From Acheta domesticus (lineage: Eukaryota > Arthropoda > Insecta > Orthoptera > Gryllidae): DNA of 64,000 nt. The notes under the pieces are model-generated. The model made no database searches. It saw only the letters and a program-made list of their open reading frames with translations, and was not told where the DNA came from. How positions within the stretch are numbered: the first letter of the stretch is position 1; each line of letters begins with the position of its first letter. The DNA lies in the NCBI GenBank assembly GCA_031308135.1, contig JAHLJT010000631.1, positions 226,910,268 through 226,974,267 on the forward strand, given 5' to 3'. This document shows, in pieces, positions 34,001 through 43,990 of this stretch. A program made the position numbers and the translations under genes.

Positions 34001-34905
34001 GTCTGACTCTCTGCGTCTGACTCTCTGCGTCTGTCTCTCTGCGTCCTGTCTCTCTGCGTCTGTCTCTCTGCGTTCTGTCTCTCTGCGTCTGACTCTCTGC
34101 GTCTGACTCTCTGCGTCTGTCTCTCTGCGTCTGTCTCTCTGCGTCTGTCTCTCTGCGTCTGTCTCTCTGCGTCTGTCTCTCTGCGTCTGACTCTCTGCGT
34201 CTGACTGCGTCTGACTCTCTGCGTCTGTCTCTCTGCGTCTGTCTCTCTGCGTCTGTCTCTCTGCGTCTGTCTCTCTGCGTCTGTCTCTCTGCGTCTGTCT
34301 CTCTGCGTCTGTCTCTCTGCGTCTGACTCTCTGCGTCTGACTCTCTGCGTCTGACTCTCTGCGTCTGACTCTCTGCGTCTGACTCTCTGCGTCTGACTCT
34401 CTGCGTCTGACTCTCTGCGTCTGACTCTCTGCGTCTGACTCTCTGCGTCTGACTCTCTGCGTCTGACTCTCTGCGTCTGACTCTCTGCGTCTGACTCTCT
34501 GCGTCTGACTCTCTGCGTCTGTCTCTCTGCGTCTGTCTCTCTGCGTCTGACTCTCTGCGTCTGACTCTCTGCGTCTGACTCTCTGCGTCTGACTCTCTGC
34601 GTCTGTCTCTCTGCGTCTGACTCTCTGCGTCTGTCTCTCTGCGTCTGTCTCTCTGCGTCTGACTCTCGCGTCTGACTTCTGCGTCTGTCTCTCTGCGTCT
34701 GTCTCTCTGGCGTCTGTCTCTCTGCGTCTGTTCTCTCTGCGTTCTGACCTCTGCGTCTGACTCTCTGCGTCTGACTCTCTGCGTCTGACTCTCTGCGTCT
34801 GACTCTCTGCGTCTGACTCTCTACGTCTGACTCTCTGCGTCGACTCTCGCGTCTGACTCTCTGCGTCTGACTTTCTGTGTCTGACTGCGTCTGACTCTCT
34901 TGCGT
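31040..34905. repeat. 3.9 kb minisatellite, 14-bp unit TCTGACTCTCTGCG / TCTGTCTCTCTGCG
   Basis: Roughly 275 units of a 14-bp repeat in which one position alternates between A and T (GTCTGACTCTC versus GTCTGTCTCTC). The two variants occur in blocks of several to more than ten. Occasional single-base indels break the phase. Three units make 42 bp, so the array stays open in several frames and produces a spurious 1291-codon Arg/Glu/Gln-rich minus-strand ORF. It lies in the intron between two C2A exons of the synaptotagmin gene. Confidence 0.97.
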
Positions 34906-35270
34906 CATTCCCTCTATGTGATTCTCTGTTTGTCTCTGTTGTGTGTTTTTGGTCTGTTTGTGATCTGTCTGTCTCTCACTCTTTCTCCCTTTCTTCTCCT
35001 CTCCCTGCCTTGCATTTTGTCTCCCTCATTCTTTCCCACACCCTCTGTTGCACACAACTCTCCCACATTAGCTTTCTCTTTCCCTTTCGTTTTCGTTCAT
35101 TACATCATTTTCTCCTATTGCGTCTTCCCATGCATCTCCTCTTGTATCTCACATTCTGTCTTATATAACCTCTCTTATTCTCTCTCCAGTGTTTCAGTTC
35201 TCATTCTTTCAGTTCCTCATCCCCTTTCCTCTCCTCGTCTTCCTCTTTCTCTTATTATTGTACAGGAAAT
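34906..35270. repeat. Pyrimidine-rich decayed flank of the minisatellite
   Basis: CT-rich irregular sequence (CTCTCACTCTTTCTCCC and similar) grading from the 14-bp array into unique DNA. No gene supported. Confidence 0.6.
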
Positions 35271-36010
35271 TCGTATCAACCTAGAAGCGAATGAAGCAAA
35301 CAGCGATGTTAAATCCCGAACTGCAGATTCAAGCCGTGCAGAATGGAGATGCAGAACCAGTAGTTCAAATACCAACGAGCTCAGCTCGCAAGCTTGGTAG
35401 GGTGCCTCAAAAATAAATTTGTTAAAACGTCGTTCTCCAATGATTTTCTCATTCCCTTTGGTACTAACAGATAATATGAAAAAAATCAGCACTCTAGTTT
35501 AAGAGGATTTTTTTCCTGTAAAGGTTTACAATTTTTCAGTAGTAATGAAAATGTAAAATTTCTAGATATTTTCAGAAACGAATGTGTTAAAACTAGATTA
35601 TATATGTTTTAGTATTTTCCAGTACGTCTGATACTATGTTGAAAATTCTACAATGCTATTTTACTGTAAGAATAAGTCACTTTATTTCCGTATTCTATTT
35701 GAAATATATTAATATTTACAATCCACGTATAACGCTTGTTTAATACATTAGCCATTGTGCAGATTGAATCATTCAACATACTCATTGAAAGTGTGGTTAT
35801 ATCTCTGATACAATAACACCTTCATTATTTCGAATTCATGATGCTGCTTATCAAGGCAGCTTTGATTTCCATATGAGAAGCTTATTAGAATCGACTGCAA
35901 CTCTTCCAATCAATCTTTCTCCAACCCTTATTTAGCCTTTACTGTATAACAGTTTGTTGTGTTGCATCATGTCGTGTTGTTGATTTACAGGGTTTCGACC
36001 TTCCACATTC
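35271..36010. other. Intronic spacer, nothing recognised
   Basis: AT-rich; no feature supported. Confidence 0.4.
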
Positions 36011-36411
36011 TCAATTCCGGTTCTTAATTTGGGGCTTGTAATTTGTGACGAACTTACGTAACAATAATATTTCTTTAATCATTTTCAACATGACATCAAA
36101 ACAAATGTCTCCAATGTAATTTACTTTTTTATCTGAATAATAATTAGACCTTTTTTCTATGACTACTGTTTTATAGCCACACTTATTGCTCGCCATCAAG
36201 CGCTCATTCTCAATTTCCAACCTGCATTTCTCCTCAACATCCAATTGGAACCTCGATTAAACAACAGAAGTGTCTGCGTTTCATATTTCCTTTTCATTCC
36301 CGTAATCATATTCTCATCATCATCACCATCATACGATGATTCCTCTTTAATTGGCAACAAAATTCCAAATTGATCGTGAGCCATTTTAAAAACATCAGGT
36401 TTGTATAACAC
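36011..36411 (-). pseudogene. Unrecognised frameshifted coding remnant
   Basis: Two overlapping minus-strand frames look like halves of one protein: an acidic first part (IKEESSYDGDDDENMITGMK) and, after a shift near 36240, VEEKCRLEIENERLMASNKC followed by VNYIGDICFDVMLKMIKEIL. Charged, predicted helical. It resembles accessory DNA-binding proteins of some transposons only in general character. No family is claimed. Confidence 0.3.
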
Positions 36412-37190
36412 AAGACGAGTTTAAAACTTACATTGTGGGGATGGACAAAGTCTACTTAATCTTTATTTCAAAAATATCGTTTCTAGGAGAAGATTAATAT
36501 TACTTTCAAGATACTTTTTTAACGTAATTGTGTATGTTATGCAATTACACTAAATCGTGTAATATTCTCAAGCCAAAATATGTGAGAGAGGTAGATCTCT
36601 CAAATTTTGGACGAAATGGATGAAATAACAATTGTCAACTGAATCTTTTATATTAAATCTTAAATTTTGCCAGATTATGTTATTTTGGGACAAAGTTAGG
36701 CAACGTTTTGTGTATTAATTTGGGATATTAAAAATGTGTAATTGTTTCAATAAATATATAGAATATAACGGAACAGATTTAAAGATTATTACTAGTAGGG
36801 TATCATTTTATCTGTTGTTTTTTTTTCGTTGTAGTGATGGTAACCGCATTTTCTTTTCTTAGATTTGTAAAAGTTTCGCCAGTCATATTTTTTCTCTCTT
36901 GCTAATTCGCTTATTTCCTGTAAAAGAATCCTCCTCAAAATTCATTCTGTACACATTCCCCTAAGAATACTGTTACTTGACTTGTAGGAGTATTGTAGGA
37001 AAAAGAAAAAAATAAGACGCTGAAAGAGAGTGAAAGAGAATACACGTGAAATACTGAGAAGGTTATTGAGCATAAATATTGAAAGAATAAAAATGTAGAG
37101 AAATTGAAAGAGAGAGAGAGAGCGATATTGTGAGAATTGATGAGGGAAGAGATGAAGTAAATGCGAGGGAGAATTAGGGAGTGGGTATAC
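36412..37190. other. Intronic spacer ending in a GA-rich stretch
   Basis: AT-rich; a (GA)n run lies near 37110-37120 and another at 37200-37215. No gene supported. Confidence 0.4.
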
Positions 37191-37204
37191 GTGTAAATGG
37201 GAGA

Positions 37205-37620
37205 GAGAGAGAGAGAGGCAGGCAGGCTGACAGACAGGCGGGCAGACGGGCAGGCAAACAGGCAGGAAAACAGGCAGACAGACAGGCAGGCAAGCAGCCA
37301 GGCAAACAGGCAGGCAGGCGGGCAGGCAAACAGGCAGGCAAACAAGCAGACAGGCAGACAAAAAGGCAGGCAAAAAAGGCAGGTAAAAGGCAGGCAAACA
37401 GGCAGGCAGGCAGGACAGGCAGGCGAACAGGCAGGCAGACAGGCAGGCAAACGGGCAGGCAAACGGGCAGGCAAACGGGCAGGCAAGCGGGCAGCAAACG
37501 GGCAGGCAAACGGGCAGCCAGGCAAGCAGCCAGGCAAAAAGGCAGGCAAACAGGCAGGTAGACAGGCAGTAGACAGGAAGTAGACAGGCAGGTAGACAGG
37601 CAGGTAGACAGACAGGCAGA
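37205..37620. repeat. GGCA/AACA-rich microsatellite-like array
   Basis: About 400 bp of CAGGCAGGCAAACAGGCAGG variants (4-bp and 8/12-bp higher units). It ends about 45 bp from the donor of the synaptotagmin exon at 37667. Long ORFs across it on both strands are artefacts of the repeat. Confidence 0.95.
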
Positions 37621-37666
37621 GAAGAAAGAGAGAGCGAGAGTGAATGAGAGAGAGGCAGCGGCTCAC

Positions 37667-37867
37667 CCGTATCTCGTGCCTGCGCGCGTCGAGGGCGAAG
37701 GTCTGGTCGAAGCGCGGGTCGCGCGTGTGGCGCAGCGCGCGCGTGCGCAGGCGGTGCAGCGGCGGCCCCGCGCGCCGGTGCAGCGGCCACGAGCAGCGCA
37801 GCACCGTCAGCGCCACGTACGGCTCCAGGCCCCCGGGGTACTCGCGCGCCGGCAGGCGGCTCGCGCC
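37667..37867 (-). CDS. Synaptotagmin-family protein, C2A exon
   Basis: Acceptor CACTTGGCAG|GGC, donor ATACGG|GTGAGC, 201 nt, phase 0 at both ends. Encodes EYPGGLEPYVALTVLRCSWP, LRTRALRHTRDPRFDQTFAL and DARRHEIR. EPYV-x-L, the R-x-x-x-R-x-x-x-DP-x-F-x-x-x-F-x-F-like pattern and the junction to DWSLRV fit strands 3-6 of a C2A domain. Acidic Ca2+ ligands expected in loop 1 are missing, as in non-calcium synaptotagmins. Upstream exons (transmembrane segment and start of C2A) should lie at higher coordinates; none was recognised before 64000. Confidence 0.82.
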
Positions 37868-37884
37868 CTGCCAAGTGCACGCGA

Positions 37885-38060
37885 AGAAATAAATAAATAA
37901 AGAAGTAAATAAATAAGTAAATGAGTAAATGAATAAATAAATAAATGAGTAAATAAATAATGTGTAAATAAATAAATAAGTAAATAAATATATAAATAAA
38001 TAAAATATAAGTAAATAAATAAGTAAATAAATAAATAAGTAAACAAATAAATAAATAATA
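37885..38060. repeat. (TAAA)n-type microsatellite
   Basis: AAATAAATAAGTAAATAAAT variants for about 175 bp. On the gene strand it is the T-rich region starting some 18-20 nt before the acceptor of the synaptotagmin exon at 37867, so it may serve as the pyrimidine tract. Confidence 0.93.
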
Positions 38061-38645
38061 CATTATCAAACGATGATGTAATAATGGGTATTAATACACG
38101 AGTGTGATATTACGATACGAGCGGGGAACGAGCGAGTATCGTAAACTTCACACGAGTGTATTAATGCCCATTACATCGAGTTTCATACGATAGTTTTTCT
38201 ACGACTTTTATAAGTTAAACTTTTACAATGAATAGTTTCGTGGCAGTTGATTCAGCCAAGGCCACCTAGCGGACAGCTACCTACATCTACCCTCGCATGC
38301 TGCCGCAGATGGCTGTGGTCACCTGTCCGCCTGCTAGGGAGTACTGCGCTAGTCAAATTGGATCATAGTGAATTTACGATCCACTTTATTTTAAATAATA
38401 TACCTCAAAAAATACTAATAATAAAGAAATTAAAACTATTGAGCCTAATGTAATGTCAATACAATTTTAATATACCCAATCGAACGAAACATTTGCTAAA
38501 ACGATTCTCAATGATTAAGTGTCAACAGCTGGTTTGTAAACTTATCTGTGATTGGTCAAGAACCTGTATCATAATGAAAACTGTATCGAAATGACTATCA
38601 TTATGCGACCGGTTTCAGTCATCAAATGACAGCATTATACAATGC
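38061..38645. mobile_element. Candidate non-autonomous element led by stem-loop 3
   Basis: About 0.58 kb between two (TAAA)-rich stretches, opening with stem-loop 3 and containing no recombinase coding sequence. The flank just after the hairpin (GTTTCATACGATAGTTTTTC) is similar to that after stem-loop 2 (GTTGCATACACAATTTTTTT), which suggests a deleted relative of the Crypton-like elements. Right limit uncertain. Confidence 0.4.
38074..38178. other. Stem-loop 3, related 17-nt loop
   Basis: GATGTAATAATGGG pairs with CCCATTACATC; ATTAATACAC with GTGTATTAAT; GTGTGA with TCACAC; TACGATAC with GTATCGTA. The loop is GAGCGGGGAACGAGCGA, similar in length, ends and composition to loops 1 and 2, though the stem sequence is unrelated. 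CGAG words sit in the short bulges. Confidence 0.82.
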
Positions 38646-38679
38646 GAGTAGAAAAATAAATAAATAAATAAAAATAAAT

Positions 38680-39000
38680 AAATAGCTGATCCGGATAGGT
38701 CCCAGATTGCTAAGTCAGTAGTGCCGTGGCGATCTCGAACGGAAAGATCACGGGTTCGAGACCCGCCTCGATCATGGTCGTGTGCATTAGTATCTGAATG
38801 ATTGTGATTGTCCATTCACCCTTCACTATCATCTCAAACTTCATCCCCTTAATAATGGATTCAGCAAAATCAGTGCTGATCCTCCCAAAAAGGTCACGTG
38901 CACTTGCCTCCGAGATAATGTGACTGGGCCCCAGTGGGTACAAATGGCGCGTTCGCGTGGTCCTAGAATGGCCAGTTCGAACAAAAAATAAATAAATTAA
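38680..39000 (+). repeat. tRNA-derived SINE
   Basis: A-box-like GCTAAGTCAGTAGTGCCG near 38709 and a perfect-looking B-box GGGTTCGAGACCC near 38753, then a tRNA-unrelated body and an AAAAAATAAATAAATTAAA tail ending about 39000. No foldable acceptor stem, so not a tRNA gene. Confidence 0.65.
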
Positions 39001-39280
39001 ACATTAATAATAATTGAATCTCTATATAGAAAGGGAAAGTGCGTATGTCTGTCGCACGTTGCCCCAAAAAATTACTTGACCCATTTCCCTGAAATTCTCA
39101 GACTTTGTTCTTATTAGTGTTGGGGGTATTTAAAGAGTAGTTTGAATTAAATCGGGCGTTGATGATGATTGACGCGTTTATCATGAACAGAAGCTTTAGG
39201 CAACTCCACCACCGTCAATTATTAAGCGTCTATGGCTGAATATTTTGCCCCTGAAATTGTGAAATAATAGTTGGAGCCAC
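39001..39280. other. Spacer
   Basis: A GTGCGTATGTCTGTCGCACG stem near 39040 and otherwise nothing recognised. Confidence 0.35.
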
Positions 39281-39281
39281 A

Positions 39282-40251
39282 CAGAATCTATATAAGAACA
39301 ACACCTCTCAGATTAAGATCTACACTAGGCTCTCGGATCCATTACCAGTCAGTAAAGGTCTTCGTCAGGGTTGCTGTCTTTCCCCAACACTGTTTAAAGT
39401 ATATCTGCATCAAATTTTACAGCAGTGGGAGAAACAATGCAGAATAATGGGAATGACGATTGGAGATGATAAATTATACACATTATATTTCGCCGATGAT
39501 CAGGTGGTAATTGCAGAAGATGCGGACGATTTGAGTTTCATGATACGGAAACTCAATGAACACTTTTTAAAAGCAGGACTTACTATTAACATGGACAAAT
39601 CTGAATACCTGGCAGATGGGAACAATGAGATAGAAGATCTTCTTCTGGAAAATGAAGTAAAAATGAAAGGAGTTAACAAATATAAATATTTGGTTGTACT
39701 CTTAAACAAAAAGGGAAATAGCCAAGAAGAAATTGAAAGACGAATAAGCTTGGGGAGAAATGTGACACGAAGTATAAACTCTGCCTTATGGAACAAAACC
39801 ATCACTAACACTACTAAAGACGTCTTTTCTCCACACTTGTCAAGAGTGTTACAACTTATGGTTCAGAAGTTTGGGAGGTTGATAAAATAACAAGAGGGAA
39901 GCTGTTGGCCCTTGAAATGGACTACTGGCGTAGAAGTTGTGTTTACAGCAGACGTAACAGAATCAGAAACGATGATATTAGAAAGAAAATGGATACAAAG
40001 AAATCTATCCTCGACGAAATACAGAAAAAAACAAATCGTTTGGTACGGTCATGTTATGCGAATGGCAGATGCAAGATGGCCAAAACGAGTCCTGCATTGG
40101 GTGCCGACAGAAAGACAGAAAAGAGGAAGACCCAGACTTGCATGGCAGGAGGGAGTGCGAGAGGCTATGACGACAAGAGAAATGCAAGATGATCTATGGT
40201 CAAACAGAGAGGCATGGAGACTGAGAGCGGAGAAACGGCGACAGCTGTAGA
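39282..40251 (+). pseudogene. RTE-like LINE fragment: RT palm to C-terminus
   Basis: 5'-truncated. Frame 1 reads NLYKNNTSQIKIYTRLSDPL, VSKGLRQGCCLSPTLFKVYL, then LYTLYFADDQVVIAEDADDL (F-A-D-D catalytic box) and TINMDKSEYL. After a frameshift near 39890 it continues in another frame with IVWYGHVMRMADARWPKRVL and RQKRGRPRLAWQEGVREAM to a TAG at 40248-40250. The W-x-GH-x-x-R-M and KRGRPR-x-x-W C-terminus is common in RTE-like and related insect elements; clade is tentative. Confidence 0.8.
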
Positions 40252-40376
40252 GCAACTCCGTATTATATATATAAATTGTGAAATACTGGCCGCAATTATT
40301 ATTTGAAGTTATCGCTCCTTCTTCTTCTTCTTCTTCTCGGCAGGTTTTAGGTCACGAGGCCTGTTGCGGCATCCAT

Positions 40377-41600
40377 TTTTACTTTCCCGTATATGTACGT
40401 ACTCGTATATACCGAGTATATACATAGCAAATAGTATAAAAGATAATAGTGGAAACTCCTCGAATATTTGGTGACAGTAAAGCAGCGGTTCGAGGTGTAA
40501 ACTACAGCGTAAGAATTCGTGTATGCCAACTTACAAGGTGTGAAAGTCAAGTTTGTTCGTAGTTTTTTGAGAGATAATTTGGTAGAAGAATATCTGTGTA
40601 AATATTGTTATTTGATGCTCTGCCGCAAGTACTTTAATATATAAATTAAAACCAATGATAATGATGATAGATAATGGTACACACGGTTGTATTCTATTGG
40701 CAACATTTACGCCTGTCTTGTAGTGTACACCTAGGGGCAGCACAATCACTTGTCGCTTTTGCCGCCCATGTTGATTTGCCCGAGTTTCCACAATTATCTT
40801 TTATGCTATTTGTACATAGTACAGAGGAAGTTATATAATGCTTCGCGTAAAAACGGCGGATTTTCGGCAGAAAAACTCTTATTACAGGGCCCTGGTGTCG
40901 AAAAAATGGATAAATCCAGTCGCTAATTTAAGAAAATAAAATCCCCTTAACACGTGGGGCAACTAGAATCCCTGTATTGTGGGTCCTTGATACCAAAAAA
41001 CGAATTGAAAGCAAAACGTCTGTCCGTCTGTCTGTGAACAACGCTAGCGACTAAAAACGACTCAGCCTATTTTCTTTAAAATTGATTCTCCCTGGACGAT
41101 CTAACTTATCTCGTGGCCCCTTGAATGTTAAACCGATATAATAATTTTTGGGGGCACTTCACATGAAGCCCCTGGGACATTTTCGAAATTTTCAAAATAG
41201 TGGCGCCAACAATTTTGACTAAATTTTGGTGTTGGATAGTCTGAAGGTCATTTAAGAGAATGGTGTCTCATGTTGATTGACAACTGTAAAGTTTCGAAAA
41301 TTGAAAAAAAATAATTTTTTTTCAGCGTCTGCCTACAACTACAATTTTGAAGATACAATTGGTTTCTTATTGAAATTTTATATTCATATTTGAAGATGTG
41401 TTTATAAAAACAGATCTTCAAATATGGTCATGTTCAATTTTTCAAAAACATGAGTATTTTTTGAGAAATTTTGTGTGGAACATAGGTAATTTTTTATTTT
41501 CTGCAAAGAATTTTTCTTAAAGCCCGCACAACGTTTTTTTATTAAATTAAGACCTTAGATAGCGTAAAGGAAACGTAAGAGAATGGTGCAGGTTTCATTT
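40377..41600 (+). repeat. Dispersed repeat family A copy, split by a MITE
   Basis: Left end TTACTTTCCCGTATATGTAC at 40378, resumed after the MITE at 40820 with AGAGGAAGTTATATAATGC, then GGCAGAAAAACTCTTATTAC, TGGGTCCTTGATACCAAAAA and CATGAAGCCCCTGGGACATT. Decays after about 41600. Confidence 0.7.
40428..40812. mobile_element. 385-bp MITE with 29-bp TIRs and 7-bp TSD
   Basis: TIR CAAATAGTATAAAAGATAAT + AGTGGAAAC on the left matches the inverted right end at 27 of 29 positions. It is flanked by TACATAG at 40421-40427 and 40813-40819. No coding sequence. It interrupts a family-A copy, so it is younger than that copy. Superfamily not assigned. Confidence 0.88.
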
Positions 41601-43035
41601 CTGTTGAAATGCCTGATTTTGCAAAAAAGTTTAAAAAGTTTAAAAAATGCCGGCGTCTTTCTACAACTACAATTGTGAAGATACAATTGTTTTTTCGTAA
41701 TAAAATATGTTCATCAAAAACAGATCTGCAAATAAGGCCATGTTTTGTTTTGAAAATGCGAGTTGTTTTTCTACAATTTCATGACAAACGTCTACAAATT
41801 TACTGCGCTTCAGACACCTGGATGCGTCGTAAATTAGAATTTGCAATTTTGTGTATTATTCCTTTGTTAGTTTCTTACATTCGACCTTTTGTTATGCATG
41901 TTCACATTAATCTTTTAGAAATTATTTATTTTGAAATAAAATTTGCTAGCTCTCAGGGAATATCAATAATGCAGGTAATGCAACAATGGAATTCCGCTTC
42001 GCGCGCGCGAATTTCTGTGAACTACGTGTCATTGTTGTGACTTGATGTAGATATATGAAAAGGAGTTGATATTTGCGTGAAAATATTTATTTTCACACCA
42101 AATGCTATAACATTGATTGAGTAGAGTATTTTTACATTGTTTTAGAATACTCTTCCCTAATCATCGGCCTATGCAATGCGTTTCTATATTGTCCGGGGCA
42201 TCAGGCTTCTTTTTCCAATGCAAGTTCACAAAACGTTTGTATTATATTTTTATGTTATTGTAGAATTTACATAGTTTTGACAACACAGTTATTATTTGAT
42301 AACCTCCAATTCAACCACGTAACGAACAACTCACTGTTTCCATCGCAAAGATGTTAGTAGCGCAGGAAGTTCAATATTTCAATACTACGTAGTTGTTTCC
42401 AATAACGCAGGATATTATGTTTTTTTAGCACTACTAGTTCTCGCTTTTGAAGCCAGGTTACAGCGGATCCCGGCATTAATATATAAAGGTAGAGCGTGCG
42501 GTAGGTAAACGATTTCTGGCGAACTAGAAATGAAGAAACCTGATTTCGCCGAATGACGCACATTGCAACTAGCCAAGGTGACGTTAAAATTTTCTCATCC
42601 TAAGTTATATTACTTCTTCGCCTATTTACATCAAACAAGTGCACTCATTTACATTTTGAAATCGATAACGCAGCAAGTTTGCAATCATCTACTCGAGGAA
42701 AATGACTTTAAGTTGGAGCATAAATCTTCCAGTATTAAATAATTATAAAAAATAATCTCTGTTCGTTCGTGACAGAGACCATTAAACGTAGTACCACATG
42801 GCATGAGTCATAGGCTCTCCGCAAGAGAGAAAGAGACCTTGTCTGTCAAGCAATTAAATTGACATCAGCAATGTACACCAATATTTGAAACTTCTCTTCA
42901 TTTTGAATCAGGTATTTGTTTTAAATTAATAAAATAATATTTTTCTTTTTGGCATGTACTTTAAATGACAATATCAATAATAATTATCAATTAAAAATCA
43001 TAATTATTTCTGATTGATCATAATTGTTTAGTTAA
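41601..43035. other. Spacer with decayed family-A-like words
   Basis: Some residual similarity to family A up to about 41770; otherwise no gene or repeat was recognised. Confidence 0.35.
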
Positions 43036-43039
43036 GTTA

Positions 43040-43365
43040 GTTAGTTAATGCCTTATTTTACGTGGCGAGACTCGGGCCATCAGGCCCGCTCTTCCGTCTG
43101 ACCACGCAAATTTTGCTACGCTCCTTTCACCTAGCGGAGAAAGAAGGTATTATCTCGGGCGACGAAACAGGCGATTTGAATTTAGCTCAGAGGCGTCATT
43201 TAGGCTTGAGGATCTTTTACATGCAAGTAAATCTACTAACATGGGCCAGCCGGCTTTACTTCCCCTCCGCGGAAGGCGTACGAAGGATTTTTTCGCCCTT
43301 AAAATCCACGGCTTCGATCGGGCTTGAACCCGCGAACTTGGGTTGATTTCGAGTCATTAAATCAA
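43040..43365 (-). repeat. SINE-like element
   Basis: Minus strand: B-box-like GCGGGTTCAAGCCCGATCG (from 43313-43333) downstream of AACCCAAGTTCGC, then a body with the complement of TTTACATGCAAGTAAATCTA. GC-rich relative to surroundings. The resemblance to common insect tRNA-SINEs is from memory only. Confidence 0.5.
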
Positions 43366-43439
43366 TTAGCTGTCTTCAAACTTCTCACAACAATGACTCC
43401 AATATTTTCCTCCGATAGAACAGAGTACCAATACGAAAT

Positions 43440-43990
43440 GGCAAAGATTCGTTTTTCGTTGAATTTTCTCTACATTTCGAAAATGTAAACGTTAAATTTT
43501 CTTGAACCTTCTAACTACTACAATATTGAAGGAGAATTTTTCTTAATAACATCTACCTTTTCACCATAAATCTGTAAATAAGATCACGGACATTTTTTGC
43601 AAAATATCAGTAGTTTTTGTGGGCAAGAAAAACAACTTTAAAAACAAGATTTTCTCAAAAAAGGTTCCAACTGTTTTTTTTTTAAATTTGAACTTATTTG
43701 TTACAACTTACGCAGTGTAGACAAAGTATTCTAAAACTGCGGAAAAATACAATGAATTTTCGACAAAAAAAACAACAAACGATATTACAAAACCCAGAAC
43801 GAAAAAGTGAATCAATATTGTCCCTAAATATGTTTAGTAAATTACTTCTTCTAGCACGTTCTGTAGTCAAAATGCATATTTTGTTGGTCCTTGTTACCAA
43901 AAAATCGATTAACGGCAAAATGTCTGTCTTGTTTGAATTTTTTACATGAAACATTTTGGACATTTTCAATTTTAAAACCAGTGGTGCTAC
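43440..43990 (+). repeat. Dispersed repeat family A, partial
   Basis: Contains TTTTCTCAAAAAAGGTTCC, TCGACAAAAAAAACAACAAAC, TTGGTCCTTGTTACCAAAAA and ATCGATTAACGGCAAAATG, in family-A order but diverged. Confidence 0.55.

Noticed and set aside
31033..34908. 1291-codon Arg/Glu/Gln-rich minus-strand open frame
   Set aside because: Entirely the 14-bp tandem repeat (3 units = 42 bp); it has no domain and lies in an intron of the synaptotagmin gene.
36935..38069. Cys/Leu/Pro-rich 293- and 375-codon frames and their Gly/Arg/Gln-rich opposites
   Set aside because: Made of GGCA and TAAA microsatellites plus one real exon (37667-37867) read in a single frame.
38700..38775. tRNA gene
   Set aside because: A- and B-box words are present, but acceptor and anticodon stems do not close, and an A-rich tail marks a SINE. 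The same applies to 13.86, 18.35, 22.74, 43.32 and 62.3 kb.
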